Positions 7,059 through 11,602 of a stretch of DNA of 11,602 nt are shown here, piece after piece. Under the pieces are notes generated by a model that worked only from the letters and a program-made list of their open reading frames with translations, was not told the DNA's origin and did not search any database. The position numbers and the translations under genes are program-made. The DNA is from JBDLID01 sp039715055. GTDB taxonomy: Bacteria > Desulfobacterota > Desulfobulbia > Desulfobulbales > Desulfocapsaceae. Position 1 is the first letter of the stretch. The number at the start of each line of letters is the position of its first letter. The stretch is from contig JBDLID010000099.1 in assembly GCA_039715055.1 (NCBI GenBank), positions 1-11,602 on the forward strand, given 5' to 3'.

Positions 7059-8044
7059 AAAGAGCCCTTGTAACCGGCGGTGGCGGCTTTGTCGGCGGGG
7101 CAGTGGTGGCAGCGCTTGTCCAGCGTGGTGTTGACGTTCTGGTCATCGGCAGAAACCGTTACCCTGCACTTGAGCAGCAGGGGGTACGCTGCCTGCAGGG
7201 TGATATCACCGATCTCGATTTCCTCATTGACACTTTCGCCGGAGTGGATACCGTTTTTCATGTGGCCGCCCTGGCCGGTGTATGGGGAGTGTGGCAGAAT
7301 TACTACCAGACCAACGTGGTTGGTACGGAAAATGTGCTCAAGGCCTGCAGAAAAACCAATGTTGCCCGGCTTGTGTACACCTCCACACCGTCAGTGGTCT
7401 TTGATCGCGGCGATATCGAGGGTGGAGATGAATCGCTGCCCTATCCGCAAAGCTTTCTCTGTCACTACGCCAAATCAAAGGTGTTGGCGGAAAAAGCGGT
7501 GCTGGCCGCTGCAGGAGATGGACTGGCCACCTGTGCCATCCGTCCTCATCTGGTCTGGGGACCGGGTGATCCCCACCTGATCCCGAGACTGCTTGAACGG
7601 GGAAGAAGCGGACGACTGAAGCAGGTGGGAAAGGGGCACAACCTGGTGGATATCAGCTACATCGATAACGTGGCCCATGCTCATCTCCTGGCCGCTGATA
7701 ACCTCGAAGACTCCGGCAGCGCCAATGGTCGTGCCTATTTTATCAGCCAGGGGGAACCGGTGAATCTCTGGCAGTGGATCGATGAACTGTTTGTGCAAAC
7801 CGAAACACCGCAGGTCAGAAACAGAATTTCCTTTGCGGCTGCATACCGGATCGGTCAGCTGCTTGAGATTGTCTATAAAATGATGGGGATCAGGCGGGAA
7901 CCGCTGATGACCCGGTTTGTTGCCGAACAGCTGGCCAAATCGCACTACTTTTCCATTGACCGGGCCCGCCGGGATCTGGGATATGAGCCGCTGGTCACAA
8001 CCGATGAAGGGATGAAAAGGCTGCTTGCATCATTGAAAGAATGA
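7055..8044 (+). CDS. oleD: OleD, NAD(P)H-dependent 2-alkyl-3-oxoalkanoate reductase
   Basis: A 329-residue extended short-chain dehydrogenase/reductase of the NAD-dependent epimerase type. In the ole pathway OleD reduces the 3-keto group of the OleA product to the 3-hydroxy acid used by OleC, with NADPH as the known donor. The Rossmann motif TGGGGFVG occupies residues 7-14, the structural VAA follows at 70-72 (HVAALAGVWG), and the SDR triad is S110/S113 region (YTSTPSVVF, 108-116), Y138 and K142 (YAKSK). RPHLVWGPGD (163-172) is the usual extended-SDR substrate-side segment. The start is GTG at 7055, overlapping the oleC stop as GTGA. It could be taken for a sterol dehydrogenase-like 3-beta-HSD protein on sequence alone; its place directly after oleB and oleC settles the assignment. 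The next gene begins 37 bases after its stop. Confidence 0.92.
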   Translation: MKRALVTGGGGFVGGAVVAALVQRGVDVLVIGRNRYPALEQQGVRCLQGDITDLDFLIDTFAGVDTVFHVAALAGVWGVWQNYYQTNVVGTENVLKACRKTNVARLVYTSTPSVVFDRGDIEGGDESLPYPQSFLCHYAKSKVLAEKAVLAAAGDGLATCAIRPHLVWGPGDPHLIPRLLERGRSGRLKQVGKGHNLVDISYIDNVAHAHLLAADNLEDSGSANGRAYFISQGEPVNLWQWIDELFVQTETPQVRNRISFAAAYRIGQLLEIVYKMMGIRREPLMTRFVAEQLAKSHYFSIDRARRDLGYEPLVTTDEGMKRLLASLKE

Positions 8045-8081
8045 GGGGATGGGGGGTAGTATAGAGGTATTGGAGACTGAC

Positions 8082-9491
8082 ATGATGAAAACCCTGTTGA
8101 AAAAAGTCTGTGCTGTTTTTCTGGCCGTTATTTTCCTGCAGACGACGGGATTTCGTTCTGCCGCCGCTTTTACGGTCGGTGAGGAGCGGGAGATGGGGGA
8201 GAAGCTTCTCTTCCAGGTCCGTCTGGCCTTTGATGTGCTTGATGATCCCGATATCCACCAGTATATCAACAACCTTGGCCGCGGGGTTCTTGAGGTGGCC
8301 GGAATCCAGTATTTTGATTATAAATTCTTTGTCATCAACAACAGGGAATTCAATGCCTTTGCCGCCCCTTCCGGGTTGATCTTCTTTCACTCCGGCCTCA
8401 TCGAGACCATGAATTCAGAAAATGAACTGATTTCGGTCATGGCCCACGAGATCGGTCATGTGGCCGCCCGTCACCTGGCTTCACGGATGGAAAAAGGATC
8501 CAAGGTCTCCATGGCCACTGCAGCCCTGGCTCTTGCCAGTCTTGCCCTTGGCGGTGGTACAGCGACCCAGGCACTTTTGACCTCGTCCCTTGCCGCAGGC
8601 CAGGCAATTAACCTCCACTTCAGCCGTAAGGACGAGGAAGAGGCCGATCTCCTTGCCTACGGATGGATGAAAGACCTGAAGCGGAGCCCGCAGGCCCAGG
8701 AAGAGATGCTCTACACCATGCGCAGGATTACCCGCTACCGCATGGGCCAGGTTCCGCAGTATCTTCTCACTCACCCCAACCCGGAGGCACGCCTTGATTA
8801 TGTCCAGGGGCTGCTTGCCGTTGACTCCCTGGAGCAGCAAAATTTTGTCCAGGTCGATGATTTTGATTTTTTCCGGATGAAGTACCGTGTCCTGGCCGAA
8901 CTCAAGGACGGCACTCAGCTGCGCAATTTACTGACCGCTAAACTGAACGATGAGCAGTCCAGCCAATTTGATCAGATGATGGCCCGCTACGGTCTCTCCC
9001 AGCTTGACCGAAAAGAAAACAATTATGAGAACAGCCGGCGGCTCCTCAAAGAGGTCCTGTCATTTTTTCCAGAAAGGTCAACTCTCCTTGTTGACCTGGG
9101 AGTGATCGAGGCGGCGCTGGGTGCGCGTGAACAGGCCATGGCCCGATTTGAGGAGGCCTACAGGCTGAACCACAGTGATATGTGGGCCGCCTTCCAGATG
9201 GCCAAGCTCCAACTCGCCATGGGCCAGGCGGATCGTGCGGAACTGCTGCTCAAAGAGGTTATCGCCGAGCTGCCCGAGTACCCTCAGGCCTACTACGAAG
9301 TTGGCCGTATCCGATCCCAGCAGGGGGATAAAGGGGCGGCCGCCTTTTACCTCGGAAAATATTATCTTTATGAGGGAAAAGTGAAGCTGGCCCTCCAGAA
9401 TTTTAAGCAGGCAAGCAAGCTCTCCAAGGATGAGAAGGTTCGTCAGGATTCAAAAAAGATGATGAAGACCATTCAGCGGTTCAAATCCTGA
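8082..9491 (+). CDS. Secreted M48-family metalloprotease with TPR repeats (BepA/YfgC-like)
   Basis: A 469-residue zinc protease with an N-terminal signal peptide (positive residues 3-8, hydrophobic 9-22, probable cleavage after AAA at 27-29), so it should act in the periplasm. The M48 zinc site is complete: HEIGH (122-126) with the third ligand E187 in EEEAD (185-189). LTHPNPEAR (229-237) is a conserved substrate-side motif. From about residue 305 to 450 the protein is helical with TPR-type repeats (for example 333-362 and 367-396), giving the architecture and length of BepA, which helps assemble and quality-control outer-membrane proteins such as LptD. The start at 8082 follows GGAG (8072-8075) by 6 bases; a frame start at 8049 would add 11 non-signal-like residues. 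It is 37 bases from oleD with no terminator seen between them, so co-transcription is likely. Confidence 0.9.
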   Translation: MMKTLLKKVCAVFLAVIFLQTTGFRSAAAFTVGEEREMGEKLLFQVRLAFDVLDDPDIHQYINNLGRGVLEVAGIQYFDYKFFVINNREFNAFAAPSGLIFFHSGLIETMNSENELISVMAHEIGHVAARHLASRMEKGSKVSMATAALALASLALGGGTATQALLTSSLAAGQAINLHFSRKDEEEADLLAYGWMKDLKRSPQAQEEMLYTMRRITRYRMGQVPQYLLTHPNPEARLDYVQGLLAVDSLEQQNFVQVDDFDFFRMKYRVLAELKDGTQLRNLLTAKLNDEQSSQFDQMMARYGLSQLDRKENNYENSRRLLKEVLSFFPERSTLLVDLGVIEAALGAREQAMARFEEAYRLNHSDMWAAFQMAKLQLAMGQADRAELLLKEVIAELPEYPQAYYEVGRIRSQQGDKGAAAFYLGKYYLYEGKVKLALQNFKQASKLSKDEKVRQDSKKMMKTIQRFKS

Positions 9492-9584
9492 ACAGAAAAT
9501 CTGAGTCCGTACCTGAGCCCGTTTGCTTGACCCGGCAGACGTAATCACCCGGATCGATGAAAAAAACATTTGGCACCTGACTGT

Positions 9585-11602
9585 ATGGGATTTCAAAAGG
9601 TAACAACCGCTGTAAAAGGGATGCACTGTGCAGCCTGTTCCAGCCGGATCGAGAAGGTGGCGGCAGCCATGGAGGGTGTTGCCGGGGCCTCTGTCAATCT
9701 TGCCGCCGAATCTGCTGAATTTGAATTTGAGCAGGACCTGGTCTCCTTTGAGGAGATCGCTGCAAAGGTGGCGGGGCTCGGTTTTGAGCTGGTACCTCTT
9801 GATAGCAGCGGTGATATCCAGACCCTGGAGCTTGCCATCTCCGGCATGCACTGCGCCTCCTGCTCCAGCCGCATTGAAAAGGTTCTCGCTGCGGCATCAG
9901 GGGTTGATGAGGCTCATGTCAACCTGGCTGCCGAGTCAGCCGTTGTCACCTATAATCCGCAGCTGATCTCCCGGCGGCACATCCGACAGACCATCGAGGG
10001 CCTTGGCTTTGAAGCAAAACCGGTAACAAAAGCCTCAGACCGCTTTTCCGAGAGACAGCAGGAGACAGCGGAAAAACTTGCGGCCATGAAGGAGCGTCTG
10101 GTCTACTCCCTGGTGCTGGCAGCGCTCCTGCTCACCCTCTCCATGGGCGAGATGCTGGGGCTTCCCCTGCCCGGATTTCTCGATCCCCTTCATCACCCGT
10201 TGAACTTTGCCCTTGCCCAGCTCGCTCTCGTTCTGCCGATCATGGTTCTTGGCCGCAGTTTTTATCAGATCGGACTGCCCGCCCTTGTTCGCGGGGTGCC
10301 CAATATGGATTCTCTTATTGCGGTGGGTACCGGTGCCGCCTTTGTCTATTCCTGCTGGAATACGGTGGAGATCATGCTCGGTATTGACCCCATGCACAAG
10401 GCCATGGATCTCTATTTTGAGTCCGCAGGAGTCCTTATTGCATTGGTTTCTTTGGGGAAATACCTGGAGACCCGTGCCAAATCCCATACCTCCGACGCCA
10501 TTGCCGGGCTTATGGAGCTGAGTCCGGAGACCACGCTGCTCCTGCAGGGGGATGAGCAGGTGGAAATCAGTGTGGAAGAAGTTGAGGTTGGTGATGTTCT
10601 TGTTATCCGTCCCGGTGACAGGATTCCGGTAGACGGCAGGGTGGTTTACGGCACAAGCGTCATCGACGAGTCCATGCTCACCGGTGAGAGTTTGCCGGTC
10701 AAAAAAAATGTGGATGACACGGTGGTCGGCGGCACACTCAACAAAAACGGGCTTCTCCATATCAAGACCGAGCAGGTAGGAGAAGACACCATGCTCGCCG
10801 CAATCGTCCGCCTTGTCCAGGAGGCCCAGGGCTCCAAGGCCCCCATCGCCTCAATGGCCGACCGGATCAGTCTCTATTTTGTGCCGATAGTGATGGTTAT
10901 AGCCGTTGTCACCGGCTTGTCCTGGTACTTTATCGGCGGCCTTGAGTTGAGTGGGGCACTGCGTTTCTTTATTGCGGTGCTGGTCATTGCCTGTCCCTGC
11001 GCCATGGGATTGGCAACACCAACCTCTATTATGGTCGGCACCGGCCGTGGGGCACGGCTGGGTGTGCTGATCAAGTCGGGTGAGGCGTTGGAGAAGATGG
11101 AAAAGGTCTCCGAACTGGTCTTTGACAAGACCGGAACCCTGACATATGGTCGCCCCGAACTCACCGACCTGGTCGTCCTTGATGACCGACTGGCTGAAGA
11201 CGAGATCCTCCGCCTGACCGGATCCCTTGAACAATCCTCCGAGCATCCCCTGGGGGAGGCGATCATCGACTCCGCCCGCCAAAAAGGGCTGGAACTTCTA
11301 CAGCCAGGCGAGTTTGAGGCTCACCTGGGTCTTGGTATTACAGGCCGGGTGGACTCCCGTGTCCTGCTCCTTGGCAATCGTTCACTGCTGCTTGCTCATG
11401 GGCTAGAGCTGAACGGCTATGATGAGACGATCGACAGTCTGGCCTCACAGGGAAAAACCGTCCTCTTTCTGGCCGTGGATGAGCGTCCCGCTGCCATACT
11501 GGGTATTGCCGACCGGATCAAGGATGAGGTCCCTGCTGTCATTTCAGTTCTGAAAAAAATGGAGGTGGGGGTCACCATGCTCACCGGTGATCAGGAATCA
11601 AC
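9585..11602 (+). CDS. copA: Copper-exporting P1B-type ATPase CopA, cut by the window edge
   Basis: The first 672 residues of a Cu(+)-translocating P1B-1 ATPase in the inner membrane. Two cytoplasmic heavy-metal (HMA) domains carry CxxC at C15/C18 and C90/C93 in GMHCA(A/S)CSSRIEKV. Transmembrane segments follow, at about 172-190, 206-225, 240-258, 277-293, 431-450 and 458-480. The actuator loop TGES is at 366-369, the intramembrane copper motif CPC at 470-472 followed by GLATPT, the phosphorylated Asp514 in DKTGTLT and the nucleotide-domain HP at 554-555. The frame is still open at the last base, just after TGDQES (667-672); the GDGxND motif and the last two helices lie beyond. A full protein would be around 800 residues. 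The ATG start at 9585 has no clear Shine-Dalgarno; TTG at 9570 is an in-frame alternative. A stop at 9558-9560 bounds the frame. No CueR-type operator was recognised in the 93-base gap upstream. Confidence 0.94.
   Translation, partial: MGFQKVTTAVKGMHCAACSSRIEKVAAAMEGVAGASVNLAAESAEFEFEQDLVSFEEIAAKVAGLGFELVPLDSSGDIQTLELAISGMHCASCSSRIEKVLAAASGVDEAHVNLAAESAVVTYNPQLISRRHIRQTIEGLGFEAKPVTKASDRFSERQQETAEKLAAMKERLVYSLVLAALLLTLSMGEMLGLPLPGFLDPLHHPLNFALAQLALVLPIMVLGRSFYQIGLPALVRGVPNMDSLIAVGTGAAFVYSCWNTVEIMLGIDPMHKAMDLYFESAGVLIALVSLGKYLETRAKSHTSDAIAGLMELSPETTLLLQGDEQVEISVEEVEVGDVLVIRPGDRIPVDGRVVYGTSVIDESMLTGESLPVKKNVDDTVVGGTLNKNGLLHIKTEQVGEDTMLAAIVRLVQEAQGSKAPIASMADRISLYFVPIVMVIAVVTGLSWYFIGGLELSGALRFFIAVLVIACPCAMGLATPTSIMVGTGRGARLGVLIKSGEALEKMEKVSELVFDKTGTLTYGRPELTDLVVLDDRLAEDEILRLTGSLEQSSEHPLGEAIIDSARQKGLELLQPGEFEAHLGLGITGRVDSRVLLLGNRSLLLAHGLELNGYDETIDSLASQGKTVLFLAVDERPAAILGIADRIKDEVPAVISVLKKMEVGVTMLTGDQES
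9618..10013 (+). repeat. Two homologous HMA metal-binding modules in CopA
   Basis: Residues 12-68 (9618-9788) and 87-143 (9843-10013) are both 57 residues long and align without gaps. They share GMHCA-x-CSSRIEKV, VNLAAESA and GLGFE. The DNA is also similar at the start of each unit. This indicates an internal duplication of the copper-binding module. Confidence 0.85.

Noticed and set aside
10035..10760. Minus-strand open frame (241 codons) over copA
   Set aside because: Antisense to conserved CopA membrane and actuator regions, with no recognisable domain.

Overview
The window is about 11.6 kb of moderately GC-rich bacterial chromosome. It fits a Gram-negative bacterium, most likely a deltaproteobacterium (Desulfobacterota). 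That is an inference from the GAF/GAF/HD-GYP regulator, the periplasmic M48-TPR protease, the style of the small four-cysteine protein and the presence of ole genes. No tRNA, rRNA, CRISPR array, complete insertion sequence or phage gene was seen.

Layout from left to right. (1) Bases 1-336 hold no supported gene, only a GC-rich hairpin near the edge. (2) A plus-strand gene encodes a two-GAF HD-GYP protein, a probable cyclic-di-GMP phosphodiesterase (337-2514). (3) Three bases beyond its stop, and convergent with it, is a minus-strand pair: a 62-residue cysteine-motif protein (4127-4315) overlapping the start of a fused double-ATPase ABC protein of the YejF/oligopeptide type (2518-4137). (4) The divergent spacer carries a 66-bp nearly perfect palindrome (4401-4466) of REP/MITE character, then a sigma70-like promoter. 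(5) The plus strand then has oleB, oleC and oleD with 4-base stop/start overlaps (4561-8044), followed 37 bases later by a secreted M48 metalloprotease with TPR repeats (8082-9491). (6) A copper-exporting P-type ATPase starts at 9585 and runs off the right edge.

The core is the oleBCD cluster for long-chain olefin biosynthesis. OleD reduces the 2-alkyl-3-ketoacid made by OleA, OleC closes the product to a beta-lactone with ATP, and OleB decarboxylates the lactone to a cis-olefin. The head-to-head Claisen enzyme OleA is absent here. The position just upstream of oleB, where oleA usually sits, is occupied by the palindrome and the divergent ABC unit. The M48 protease may share the ole transcript.

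No wholly new system can be demonstrated from this sequence. The points most worth following are oleBCD without oleA beside a mobile-type palindrome, the small cysteine protein coupled to an ABC ATPase that has no permease, and the roughly 105-residue insertion inside the HD-GYP catalytic domain.
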